DNA of 64,000 nt from Magnaporthiopsis rhizophila (Eukaryota > Ascomycota > Sordariomycetes > Magnaporthales > Magnaporthaceae): positions 1-64,000 of the forward strand of contig PYSS01000092.1 in the NCBI GenBank assembly GCA_003049465.1, read 5' to 3'. This document shows positions 20,808 to 32,082 of this stretch, one piece after another (the first letter of the stretch is position 1; each line of letters begins with the position of its first letter). The notes beneath the pieces are model-generated. The model worked only from the letters and a program-made list of their open reading frames with translations, ran no database searches and was not told the DNA's origin. A program made the translations under genes and the position numbers.

Positions 20808-23262
20808 TCACGTCTCTTTCCAAGGCGTCTTCTCCCCATTGCCATTCACCACCTGACGCTCGCTCGCGTGAAGGAGCATCTCCTTGAACAGCGGGCCCAG
20901 GCTCTCGACCACGAGCGTCACATCCGGCGCCTCCTGGTAGCCCCCGCGCGCCTCATCCTCCTCCTGGAGCCTGATGGATCCCAGCCGCTCTGAGAGATCT
21001 TCTGGCACGCAGTTACCGCCGTCCTTAACCTTGCTCCCCGTCGCAGACTTGCCCGCAACGGTAACTCTTCGGACATCACGCCCGCGCCGCACCGGCCCTC
21101 CCTGGGCCGCCGAGGGCGTGATAAGCGCCTCATCCATGAGGTCCTGCCACCGCACCAGGTAGCGGCCGGGGCCTGAGTGCACGCCGACGGTGAGGGGTGG
21201 TGGGGTACCGCTGTCGCTTCTATCGACCCCGTTGATCCTCTTCTTCTTCCTGCTCCATAAGCCACCTTTGCTACTGCCGTTGCTGCTCCCGGCGCTCTTG
21301 TTGCTGACGTTGCTGCCGCTGCTGCTGCTCCGCCTGGAGCGCTCGGTAGCGCGCTTCAGGTCGTCCAGCACGGCCTGCATCAGCCGGCACGATTGCTCGT
21401 CAAGGGTCTCCAGGTACATCTCGTGTCTGTCCAGCAGCGGCGCAATCTCGGCTCTCGTTGCTGGCGGTAGCGCGGCAACCATGGCTTGAAGGGCCGCAGA
21501 CATGGCTCCTGCACCGCCTGCGCAGCTGTCGCCGTCGCCCGTTGACGGCCTTGCAATTCTTATCCCCGATTTCTCGAGCGCAGCTACTGCCCTGGCCGTC
21601 CAAGCGCCGCAGTCGGCACGTTGGTCCCCACCGGTCGACGATAGCGACGCGACGCGGTACTCCCTGATCGAGTTGTTGCACCAGTCACGGTAGTTCTCGC
21701 GCAGCTCCGGACAATCTTTGGCTACGCGGTGCAGCCACTTGTACAGCAGCTTCTTGTTGCGCTGCATCAGCTCGACAAAGTCCGTGACCGACGGCGGCTG
21801 CGGCGTCGACGCGCCCGAGACAGGCGTCGCTGTTCCGGATCCCGCCGGCCTCTTGCCCCTGCACGTCTCGACGAACTCGGTGATGAAGGTCTCCAGGTCG
21901 GCGAGGTGCTCGTGCAGCGGCACCTTTGCGTGCACCTCACGGATGATGGGGTCGAACGCCGCCACCACGTTGCGCAGCGCCCGCGTCGGCAGGTCCGGCC
22001 GTGACTTGCACAGCACGCGCAACACTTCGTCGCGGTCTCGCACCGATAGGCGCGCCGAGTAGTACTCGAGCAGCATCGCGTGCTTCTCCGGGCTGTCCTC
22101 GAGCAGATCAACTACTAGGTTTGGATCCGTCATCTCCAGGATGGTTACGACGATAGACTGCTTCTTTACGATGCTGATGGTGCGTATATGCTCTTGCTCT
22201 TCCCTCGGCCTGTTGATGTGCTCGTCGATCGCTGCGAGCTCCTCCTTGCTGGGACTAGCTGGGGACTTTTTGGTTTTTTCTGCTGTCTTTCTGAAGTCTG
22301 CGCTGTCCCATTTGAGGATCCTCTCGATGATACTGCAGGGTGTCAGCATGACTGCTATTCACACGGAGCTCACTTGAACGCCTCACTCACTTCTGCAGCA
22401 GAGTATAGCCTTCATCAGCATTAGTTGTCACGCCAAGCCAGTTGGAGAGGGAGCCAACGCTCGCTTTGCCCATGAGAAGCGTCATGAGGCCATTGACCAT
22501 CGTGGCCGCGTTCGCCACCCGCAGCGTCTGCCGTATAATCGCATACGGCAGAAGTTGGTGGAGAGTCTCGAGCAGCTTGACGAGGTACTGGCCTTCAGGA
22601 GAGACCACGAATACTTGGTGCACAATGGTTGCCAGATGCGTTATTATGTAGCGCATTGCAGCCTCTACGGCCGGCGAGTGCGCCTCGAGATCCTCAGTCT
22701 CGGTCTCGAAGTCGATCAGCTCATCGATGAGGTCGCCGTATACAAGCTCCTGCAGCACGTCGTCCCAGGCCTTCTGGAGCGCCGCTGCGCTGGCCAGATC
22801 GTAGCTGGCTTGTTGCAGATGTCCGCCGATACGAACGTGCCTGGCGTGGCCTCCCAGGCAGCCCCTTGTGGCGGCCTCGATGATTGACGACGTAATGGTG
22901 GCGAGGGTCCTCCTAGTACCCACGGCACCCTTGTCGTAGCTTTCGGACAGGTTGGCCTCGGCAAAGCTGCAGAGGATGCCCTGCGCCTCGACGCTCCAGA
23001 ACTCTTGAGAGAGGTTGCTGATGCCGACGAAGGGCAACAAAAAGGCTGTGACAAGATGCTGCAGCACCGGGGTCGCGGACCGGGGTGCGGGCTTGCCATC
23101 GGGGCGCACAAACGGCTCGCCGCATTCGGAAACGGTGTTGGGATCCCTGAAGTCGCGGATCTCGCTGTATGCTTGGTAGTGTGTCAGGATATCGAAGAGG
23201 GCGTGCAGTTGTGCCGGTGTGAGGGCGTCGGTGCCGGCGAGGGCATTGACGGCGACGGTCAT
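20808..23262 (-). CDS. PXB/DUF3818 protein without a visible PX domain
   Basis: Two exons on the minus strand, 23262-22391 and 22332-20808, with a 58-nt intron (GTGAGT...CTGCAG); 798 residues. The upstream frame begins at GTG, so the first ATG (MTVAVNALAG) is used. Residues about 12-50 (LTPAQLHALFDILTHYQAYSEI) and the following helical segment resemble PXB, the PX-associated domain. From about 185 onward the pattern fits DUF3818: WDDVLQELVYGDLIDELIDF, LLPYAIIRQTLRVANAATMVNGL and, across the intron, LLQ|NIIERILKWD. In yeast Lec1-like proteins a PX lipid-binding domain lies near these domains; none is seen here. C-terminal conserved pieces include NKKLLYKWLHRVAKDCPEL and SGPGRYLVRWQDLMDEALI, separated by a Ser-rich linker. 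A lipid or membrane role is inferred only from the family. Confidence 0.78.
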
Positions 23263-24693
23263 CTTGGTGCTGCTGCCGCGAGCGGAGTCAGGGAGACGAT
23301 ATCGGCGATGGATTCTTGCGGCACATCCAAAAGTCCCAATGGACGAGATGGTGGTGATGATGGTTATCTTTAACGGGCGGATGGGCTCCGATAGGTGAAG
23401 GTTTTGTATCCAGACGCTGGTCCTATTTGCGATATATTTCACCTACGAGAACCTCCTGACTCGTAGATGACGATGGTGCGCGGCAGCGACAACCTCCATG
23501 GCCGTGAATGAATGGAAGGAGTCGCCGGGTCTGGGCTAGCGAGATGATAGAGACGAGATGAAATTCACCGCCAGATGTTTCTAATAAAAGATGGCAAAAA
23601 GAGCGGTAACGGCAACGCAGACGAAAGTCTGATCGTATCGTCGGAATTCTTGGGACGTTTTGACCTGAAAGCTTCTCCGTTCTTTTCGCAAGCTCACCTT
23701 GGCGCAGCTAAGATAATGCCAAGTTTAGAAATTTCGCCCGCGATGACGGGCATCCATTGCGTTTCGGACGGGAGTGGCGTCACAGCGGCGGGAGCCAGAA
23801 CCAGACGATCCACCGGAAATGGCCGGATTTAGCGGACGTTTCTGATGGCTGCAGGAGTGCATGCAAGACAAAAGAGCCGATGGCTTTCCGTGCTCGCAAC
23901 CGCTGTCGTCTTCTGGCTCTCCAAAACACCCCACACTCTCTCACCGCGCCTTCCCTCCTATCCGTTCAACAAGGCACCGTCATCAGCGTGGCCGGAGGCG
24001 TGACACAGCACGGTGAGAGCACAGGATCGGGCTAAGCCACCATCGGGAACCGGCACATGCTCAGTCCATGAGATCTGCGCGCTTTGTTGCGAGTCTGGCA
24101 TGGACCCGATTGGAGCAACGGTCATGGCTAAACAGCTGCATCCGGATCACCTACCGCCTCTGGGGAACAACCTCAGAATGCCGTGTCGCATCATCGACCT
24201 AAGAGGGTGAGTTGCACAGCGTCCGGGGCCGCTCAACGTGAAAGATGGGTTCCTGTGACGCCACTGATTGAGAACTTTGGACCCTGGTTCAGTGCGGAAC
24301 ATCGATTCCATCCCAACCTAGATTTATGACCGCAGTGCCAGCTCCCGTAATAAGGCCATGCCCTCAACCTAACACCAAAGAACCGAAGCCATATAAATCT
24401 TGTGGTATTTAAGAGTGCCGCTGCTGGGAAAGTACGGTTGCAGTTCCGGCAGGGCAATATCCCCGAAGGGCGGCGAGGCTATCACAGCATAGTGAGAAGC
24501 GGTGATTCGAAGTGTTTGTTCGCATATTCATACGCAATGTCGTGTTATGTCGGACATGATTGTCCAGTTCCAATTAAGGATGTTCGAGGTATTGAAGTCG
24601 AGGCCACGAATGAGAAAAATTTGGGACCGAGCTGAGTCGAGCATTACGGGAGGTGCCAAATCAACCTCGGATAAATCGTGCCGTTACTGGATC

Positions 24694-24714
24694 AAAAAAA
24701 AAAAAAAAAAAAAA
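24694..24714. repeat. A21 homopolymer
   Basis: Uninterrupted run of 21 A in intergenic DNA. The flanks were checked by eye for direct repeats and none longer than five bases was seen. Confidence 0.85.
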
Positions 24715-25168
24715 CGGTGCTGAATTATTGAAAGCTGATGGTTCACGTTAGCGTCTTTGCATCTTTTGTGTTTTCATGAAGGATCTAGCCTAGCCTTTTC
24801 ATGTAGAAGAAGTGACGTTCTCTCAGCTCAGTTTGACGATTCTGGCAGCGGCAATTCTCGGCCTAACCCTGGGCTCGGGGAGACCACAAGCTTCGCCCCC
24901 GCTGCTAGACAATAGGATCCCGGCAGGCCCAGCTTCTCGGGGAAGAACTTGGACGCTGGTAATATCCACCAGGACATGTCCCATGGCTGTGGCACGGAGA
25001 TGACTAAACTATGGAAATCGCACCCGACAGTTCCCGGTATCTGGCGGCGATCGCCCTTTTCGGCGAGCCGAGGCCTGGAACTGGCCGTCCCTGCAGAAAT
25101 TAGTATGTACGCCATGCTAGCTTCCGTGTCAAGAGCCACCTGCCCACTAACTCCTCCATGTGGCCGCC

Positions 25169-25447
25169 ATGCCGTGCGGCGTCTGCGGCCGATTCGCGTC
25201 CCGCCTTGCAGGTGAATATAAACCCCGCGGCACGCCAGCCCCCGTCGTCACTCCCACCAGCTCCCCGGCACCGGCTGCTGCAACTGCCCCTCGCCATAGC
25301 TGGCCAATATCACAACAAAGCCGCAGTCTATACCGCTTATACCACCATAGAACACTTGGCCGGTCCTATAATTATAATTACTTCCCTCAGCCTCGGTTCG
25401 GAATCCTCGCCGCACAAAACACAGTAAGCGGGAGATCGACACGCATC
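25169..25447 (+). other. Possible alternative N-terminal extension of the flavin-reductase-like protein
   Basis: In-frame open sequence from ATG 25169 (MPCGVCGRFASRLAGE) to the preferred start. The 93 residues contain many Arg, Ser, Tyr and His but only one acidic residue, a composition seen in mitochondrial presequences. It may instead be 5' leader. Confidence 0.35.
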
Positions 25448-26446
25448 ATGTCGTCCGCCGCAGAAGCCACCAGAGCTCACGAGGCGCTGCTGAAGCGCAA
25501 GCCCCACGGCGACTTCAAGGCCGTCGAGGCCTCGCGCCCACCCTTCGACGCCGCCGCCTCGGTCCGCTACACGCAAACCCCACAGCCCGGCTGGAAGTAC
25601 GGCGACGGCGCCAACCAGCTGCACGGCCCCGCCGACGCGATCCCCGACCATGTCACCTTCGCCCCCTACGAGCCGGGGCGGGCGGCGCACCTCAACTACA
25701 AGCTGCTGATCAGCGCCATCATCCCGCGGCCCATCGCCTTCGTGTCGACGGTCGGCAAGCCGGGGACCGGCGAGGAGAACCTGGCGCCGTTCTCGTACTT
25801 CAACCTCATCAACCACGACCCGCCCTTGTTCGTCATCGGCATCGCTAGCGCCGCTGACGGCGCCACGGCCAAGGACACGGTCCGGCACCTGTCCGAGACG
25901 GGCGAGTGCGTCATCAACATCATCTCGGAGGGCTTCGTCGAGGCGGCCAACGTCGCGTCCGTCAACGCGCCCCGGGACGCGTCCGAGTGGGTAGTCTCGG
26001 GCCTGACTCCCGCCCGGGACACGGTCGAGGTCAAGGTGCCGCGCGTCAAGGAGGCCATCTTCAGCATCGAGGGCAAGGTCGAGAGCATGCGCGAGTTCAA
26101 GAGCAGGGCCGTCGAGGGGAAGACGTCGGGCACCATGGTCGTCATCGAGGGCGTGCGCTTCTGGGCCCGCGGCGACGCCATCAGCGAGGCGCGGGATTTG
26201 GTCAACCCAGCTGTGAGTTATCCGTGTCTCTTTTCCTTCTTGCGTCCATGTTTTCTTTCTCTTCTCCCTACTTACAAATGTTTCTTTCCGCCTGTACAGG
26301 TCCTCCGTCCCATCAGCAGGCTGGGCGGCATAACGTACGGCCGGTCCACAGAAGTCTTCGAGCTTACCAGGCCAGACTTTGAAAAGGACGTTGGCGGCCA
26401 CGAGGGCCTGACCAAGCTCAAGGAGGCCGCGGCAGCCAAGAAGTAG
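25448..26446 (+). CDS. Flavin-reductase-like FMN-binding protein
   Basis: Two exons, 25448-26212 and 26300-26446, with an 87-nt intron (GCT|GTGAGT...GTACAG|GTC); 303 residues. The family is the flavin-reductase-like split barrel, which binds FMN and often acts as an oxidoreductase; the substrate here is unknown. Residues about 80-230 hold the domain: NYKLLISAIIPRPIAFVSTV, NLAPFSYFNLINHDPPLFVIGI, KDTVRHLSETGECVINI and EAANVASVNAPRDASEW. The C-terminal exon gives RPISRLGGITYGRSTEVFEL, usual for this family. The start is uncertain: the same frame is open back to an ATG at 25169, which would add 93 mostly basic residues. Position 25448 is preferred because TATA-like sequences lie in between. Confidence 0.85.
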   Translation: MSSAAEATRAHEALLKRKPHGDFKAVEASRPPFDAAASVRYTQTPQPGWKYGDGANQLHGPADAIPDHVTFAPYEPGRAAHLNYKLLISAIIPRPIAFVSTVGKPGTGEENLAPFSYFNLINHDPPLFVIGIASAADGATAKDTVRHLSETGECVINIISEGFVEAANVASVNAPRDASEWVVSGLTPARDTVEVKVPRVKEAIFSIEGKVESMREFKSRAVEGKTSGTMVVIEGVRFWARGDAISEARDLVNPAVSYPCLFSFLRPCFLSLLPTYKCFFPPVQVLRPISRLGGITYGRSTEVFELTRPDFEKDVGGHEGLTKLKEAAAAKK

Positions 26447-26915
26447 ACCTCTTTTGTGGGAGATTCAGCGGCGAGGAGAATTCTTAAAGGATACGAGTTT
26501 TAAAACATACCATCATAGGACCCGAGCTTGACACAAGCAACGCTCCAGCATCATACACTATGTATGTAAAGGCTAAGAATAGAACGAATAAGGCATAAAA
26601 AGGTATAATAACCCCAGTGGGATCAAGAGGGACTCCTGCTCGACCACACCCCGCCATACCCTAGGAATATCGACACATGAGCATACCAAAACGCCTCCCT
26701 GCCAACCTCTAAGCTGCAGTCATAAACAGCATGATGGTAGTAGTATACGGGTATATAATGATTCCTAAGACGTGAAGAAAGAGGATAAGAAAAAGTCATG
26801 CCTCGCCGTCCGGTTGCTGCAGCGCCCCGCTAAGAATAAAGCCATAGGGAAATAGAGAGAGGGAGGGAGGGAAAGAGGGAGGAAAGGAGGAGGGGGAGCA
26901 CCCGGGGAGAATCCG
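26447..26915. other. Convergent spacer
   Basis: The 3' ends of the flavin-reductase-like gene and the phosphodiesterase gene face each other across 469 bases. A purine-rich GGGAGGGAGGGAAAGAGGG run lies at about 26860-26890. No gene. Confidence 0.65.
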
Positions 26916-29581
26916 TCAGAAATATAGAGACTGGCCGGTGCTCGACAGGATATACTCGACGCCCAGCCTGGACTCGGCCTCATGGGCGGCCAGCTCCTGC
27001 ATGATGACGTCGCCCGTCGGCGTCTTCCCGTCCATGCGGTCCTTGACGTGTATGATGACCACCTTCAGCCCTCTCAGCGGCAGCTGCAGCTGCTGCAGGT
27101 CGGCCGCCATGGCGTCGCTGCCGCTGCCGCCTCCGACGCTGTTCTGCCGCCCGCTGGCCGGCACGCCGCCGCCAGGGGCCGGCAGGGAGAGATCGTTGTC
27201 CTTGAGTGAGAGCTCTGCCGTGGGCGTCGAGAGGTGTGGCGAGTCTTGGAGCTGCTGCTGCCCGGCGTGATGGTGGAGGTGAAGCGGAGAATGAGGAGGC
27301 GGTGGGTGGTGATGGTGGTTGTTGTGGTGGTAGATGCCGCCTGTTGCGTGGAGTATCTGTGGCGGCGGCTGCTGCTGCTGCTGCTGCTGCTGCTGGGACA
27401 TGTCGACGACGCCCGATGCTGCCGAGGACCTGCGGCCCGACGACGAGGGCGGCTTGACTGTCCTGGGGGAAACTGGGTCGTCGGGCGTCGGCTGCTGCTG
27501 CTGCTGCTGTTGTGACTGCTGCGACTGGTGGCTGCCGTCATTGCTGCCGCCGCTGCCGCTGTTGATGGTGGCCTCGGTCCTCCTGCGGCTGGCGACGCCG
27601 CCGCCGCCACCGCTGCCGGGCGACACGCCGAGCCCACCGATCGTGTCGGCCCTCTTGCGCTTCCTGCCTTCGCGCGACACGGCGGCGCGGGCGGCGGCGA
27701 CCTCTGCGGCGAGCGCCTGCATCTCCTGGTCGACGAAGCGCGGGGTCAGGTGGCCGAACAGCCTGTCGACCGTTTGGGAATCATCGTAGCTGCATTCTAT
27801 AAATATGGCGGCCAGCCTGCCTGCTGCGATCCGGGGTGCCGCCTCGGCCCAGATGACGGCGTTGCGCGGGCTGAGGCTGACGCTGTCGGGCTCGACGTCG
27901 CCGAAGATGAGCACCTCGCGGCCCGTTGTGACGCACCGCAAAAAGTACGCGCTGCTGTCGTAGACGCACACGCTCTCGACCGAGTTGTGGCCCATGATGC
28001 TGGCCACGCTGCCTCTAGCCGCCGCCGCCGGGGACCCGACCATCATCATGCCGCCGCCGCCGCCGCTGATGCTGCCTCCGCCGCCGGGCCCGCCCGCGCC
28101 GGCGAGCGTGGGCGTCGTCATGCCGCCGCCGCCGCCGCCGCCAATCCCCAACTCGCCGCTGGCCCTAGCGGCGGCCTGCTGCTGGAGGAACACGGCCAGG
28201 CTGGGCCCCGCCGAGTTATGGTGGGCCAGCGAGCGCGGGCTCATCAGGCCGCTCATCAGGCCGCCCATGCCGCCGCCGCCGCCCCCCACGGACGAGGCGG
28301 CCGAGAAGGGTGAGACGTCGAAGCTCGGGTAGCGGGTGGCGGTGCTGCTGCTGGCGCTGCCGCGGTGGCTGTGCCGCTCGATGCAGTGGCCGTGCGACAC
28401 GCCCCAGGCCTTGACCGAGAGGCCGTCGCTGATCTCCAGGTAGCCCCTGCCGTCGCCCTCGCCCAGGGCCGGGGAGCCGCCCTCGACGAGGCGGCTGTAC
28501 GTCACCAGCCCGGCCCCGTTGTTCTCGTCCGTCAGGTTGGGCCAGATGACATTGTTGAAGATGTGCGTCTTGAACGCGGCGATGGTCGACGGCAGGCCCG
28601 CGAGACGCTTCGGCCGCGTCCCCGGCAAGCCCGCCGTGTTGACGACGAACCCGGCGATGTGGTCGAGGTGCGGGTGCGTGATGAGGTACGCGTCCACCAG
28701 CGACCGGAGGACGTGGGCGGCGTTGGCGGCGGCGCTGGCGTGCGGGAGCTCCAGGCCCTTGAAGGGCCCGGATTCGAGCCGGTGCGGCACCGGCACGCTC
28801 CCGTCCAGCAGCCCCGGGGGCTGGGTCGCCTCCAGGATGCGGTGGATGGCGCCCAGGTGCACGCCCGCGTCCACCGCCACCAGGCACCCCTTGCCCCAGC
28901 CCGAGGCCAGGGATCGCACAAGGAACGCCGTGGTGTTGGACTCGTCCGGTCCGCCACCTGAGCCCTAAGCAAGGGGGTAAATGGTTCACTTATGTTAGAA
29001 CGACAGTTTTTGTATGTTGACCATGGTATGTCTGGCCAGGCAGTTTCCAGCACTTTGATGACGAATGCGGAAAATGTAGATTTTTTTTTTGCCAGGAGAA
29101 TTGGATAAAATTGGATACGACAAAAAGCTTCTCAACAAATGTGATCACGTCTGGGAAAATCAAGATATGAACGGCCACTACCATAGGTGTGCAACCCATG
29201 AAGCCACTTGTAAGCCCCTGATAGTTGGCAATCCTCCCACGTCACCACTGGGTGCGTCACCGGAGTGGAACAATATCACATTCCAAAGACGTCGTGTAAA
29301 ACAGCCTACCCATAACCGGTGAGAGAACAAAAGAATGGGACGAACATTTGCCACAGTCGTTGTTGGCCAAACCTCCAAGTCGTGCTGGCGAGATGTGGCT
29401 GCGGGACCCATCCGATAAACGTGCAAGGCGTGCGGGGAATCTCCGCTCATTGGACAATAAGAAACAAACATATTAGGAGACGAGTAAATCAAGAAACACT
29501 TACAAGCACGATGACTTGCAGCGCCGGCGCCGTGCCGCCGGCGTTGTCCGCGCCGCTGCCGCCGGGACCGAATGTCGCCAT
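26916..29581 (-). CDS. PDE1: Class II 3',5'-cyclic-nucleotide phosphodiesterase (Pde1 type)
   Basis: Two exons on the minus strand, 29581-29504 and 28964-26916, joined over a 539-nt intron (CTT|GTAAGT...TTGCTTAG|GGC); 708 residues. The junction creates LQVIVLGSGGGPDESNTTAF, the expected start of the metallo-beta-lactamase-like fold. The enzyme hydrolyses cAMP to AMP and is the low-affinity PDE of fungal PKA signalling. The metal-binding motif HPHLDH is at about 123-128. Other conserved parts are VSHGHCIERH, EVLIFGDVEPDSVS, AIFIECSYDDSQ, FGHLTPRFVDQEM and, near the end, VVIIHVKDRMDG. Two low-complexity inserts stand out: a Gly-rich one after the VSHGH region, and a Gln/His/Pro-rich one of roughly 200 residues before the last conserved strand. 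The catalytic motifs are intact, so activity is expected. Confidence 0.9.
28965..29503 (-). other. PDE1: 539-nt first intron of the phosphodiesterase gene
   Basis: The donor GTAAGT follows codon 26 and the acceptor is CCTTGCTTAG. It is several times longer than most introns here and less GC-rich than the exons. No independent gene was seen in it. Confidence 0.75.
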
Positions 29582-32082
29582 TTTCGGCTCAGCAGGGTGG
29601 TGCTGGCTTGGTGGCGGTGGTGGTCAGTCCCTCTTCTTGTCGTTGCGCAGAATGCGTCGCACGCGGGATCGATCAGGTTGCTGCCGTCCGTCTTGCTCTT
29701 TTGCTTGTGCGCTCCTCTCACCTAGGACTTTTTTTTTTTTTCTGTTTGAGCCGACTTTATCGGGCCATCGCAAGGATGAGCAAAGTAGCCCAGCTCGGTT
29801 GCGTGCGCCAAACAAGCTGCCAGGCAGGGGTCCGGCTGGCGTGTTCGTCCTGTCAAGAGAAGATCAGCACGGCGGAAACTCGAACGGCCTCAAGCTGGGA
29901 CACCGTACGTAAATGATAGGTAGTTGGCGACGGATGGGCTGGACGATCGTCTATGGTGGGTCCGATGGATGGCCGTCCAGGCTGGGGACGGGCGGGAAAC
30001 GCTGAGGTTTATTAAAGTTGTCTGGGGCGTTGCGCAGGGGGAGGAAATAAGAAGGAGGCTGGATCAAATTGTGTAGGAACCAGGAAGAGAGGGAGGAAGA
30101 AACGGCGAAAACGCAAGGTAAAGACGAAAGAATGGATCGAGAGAAGAATAAGGGCTCTTCTACGGTGCCTGCTTTGCTCTGCGGCGCGGCTACTTGCTGC
30201 TCACAGACCTGTCCTGCGCTAAGCCACGCGCCAGTCTTCCTTCGTTAGCGAGCCACACCCTGGCCGACCAGCTAGGTAGGACTAGGCTGGAACTGGGTAG
30301 GTTGTTGGAGCTTCCTCTTTTTTCCTCTCTTCTCCCCCGACACGCCGCCGTTTACTCACCCGCCGGCTCTGTTTGGGAAGCTCCCGCGTGTCTGGGAACG
30401 GAAATGGTGTATACAGGGTGCGCAAGTTTCGGACAAGGGCGAATGGGGAACTCAATCGATCCTCCGGGCGGGATGGAGTGGGTGCATGGTGCGCTGGGCC
30501 GATCGTGCCACCTACCTGTGTTGTCAGGCGGATCTTATCCCCGGTCTGGTCTTAAGCAAGCGCACACCGCAGGGTTTCCCCAGGGCTGAGCGTCGGGGAA
30601 AAAAAGAAGAGAGAGAGAGAGAGATGCGACAAGTCGATTCTAGGAGTCGGTTCGGTCGGGTGACGTCAACTGTTTTGTGTATGTAGGTGCCTATTAGAGT
30701 TGGCCGAGCGGTGGACAACGAAACCGAGCAGGGAACCCTTGAAGCCGGAAGGTTGCTCTTTTAGATACGAATTCAATATCTCGGAGAAGACCGAAGGCGG
30801 GTGGAGCGGATGCTGCAAGGCTGGGATGGAGGAAATCAGCGCGCGAGGTTGGCCGAGGAATGAATGGCACTCCGTCTCCGTCCTGCTCACCTTGGCTTGG
30901 CACTGCAGCTAGGTACAAGTAGAACAATGCATCGAACCCGGAATGCATGAGCCGAGGACCTGCCTATCTCCTGCCTGCCGGAACCCGCTAGACCAGGGGC
31001 AGGAGTGTAGCATGGATACCTAGTGGATGGATGTCGTGCACGGGTGTTGTGATTGACTTTTGATATCCGATTCTAATCGACCACAACGAGATACGAGAGG
31101 GATCCCCTCGTCGCGATTGGAATTGACGCGGTTAGCAGTTTATAAATAACTATTTTTCTTTTAAGATATTTCTTTGTCTTTGTTCTCCAACCATCTCTTC
31201 CCTTTATGCCCCTGCAACGAGAAGAAAGCCTGCGACGGCTTGTTAGCTACCCTGGCAGTCCCGTGCGCACCTGCAGCTGAAAGACAGGCCTCTTTACGTG
31301 CGTGGCAAGCAGCTGGACTAGGGGTAAATGGCAACGCCGGTCCCGAAAATGCGGTCTTCCGCCTTCTGCAGACGATCGATGCGCGTCTTTCCCTTCCACT
31401 TTATTGGGACTAAATTCCCGAGGATCGGACAGCTGTCAGTAGTTGCCAGGGTGCCCGGCGGCACAAGCGAAAACAACACAACACCGCAGGCTGTTGTTGG
31501 TTGCCTGCAGCTAGCCCTGCAGCAAGGTGACCCTCGCAGTCCCCTTCTGACCATGGCGACTGGCAACACAGGCAAATCGGACTTGCCGCTGCGCAACGGC
31601 GGGAACAGACAAGCCCAACTGGGAAAGCCCACCCACCTGGATGGAGCCCCTCAGCCCTCGCTAAAGTGCTTGCTGCGTGCGTGGGTGGGCTCGCCCGCCA
31701 TTGCCGACACCATCGCTTAGCCGAATGGAAGGGAGTGTCGTCGGGGTAAGACCCTGTCACCGGTCGAGAGCTTCCCGTTTTCGGATGGCGATCGGTTCGG
31801 CTTTGTCCGAAATGCAGTCATGTGTGACGTGGGACTGGACTATTGATTCTGATTGATCACTAAATAATCGGGCAAGCAAGCATATCTGGTAAACTCTTTC
31901 TAATTGAAACGTGCCAACTCCATAGCGTTTATGTATCTATATATCCAATATGTTTCGAGTTTATCAACACGGCAAGCCTGCTTGCTCGTCGTTGATGGAT
32001 GTAGGGGTTGAGGTAAAATAACTAATACGTAGTATCCAGTCTCAGCAAGCCTTCTGCGTTTATCGCCCTTGGTGACCTTTTC
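29582..32082. other. 2.5-kb phosphodiesterase promoter region
   Basis: Upstream of the phosphodiesterase (leftward); its right end is the 3' flank of the 744-residue protein gene. No gene is supported. A box-A-like GTTGGCCGAGCGG near 30690 resembles the 5' end of some tRNAs, but no T-arm follows. A GAGA run lies at about 30609-30623 and one TAGGTAGG motif at 30271-30280. Confidence 0.5.

Larger units (their letters stand above)
23263..25447. other. 2.2-kb divergent promoter region
   Basis: Lies between the PXB gene (leftward) and the flavin-reductase-like gene (rightward). No gene is supported. An A21 run occupies 24694-24714, without a recognisable retroposon body or target-site duplication. 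Near the right end are TATA-like sequences, GAATATAAACC at about 25213 and CTATAATTATAATT at about 25364, both upstream of the preferred start at 25448. Confidence 0.5.

Noticed and set aside
24200..24714. Possible SINE with an A21 tail
   Set aside because: No convincing A and B boxes and no flanking target-site duplication were found.
30685..30770. tRNA-like start (GAGTTGGCCGAGCGGTGG)
   Set aside because: It has a box-A-like sequence but no recognisable anticodon stem or T-arm/box B at the proper distance, so it is not a tRNA gene.
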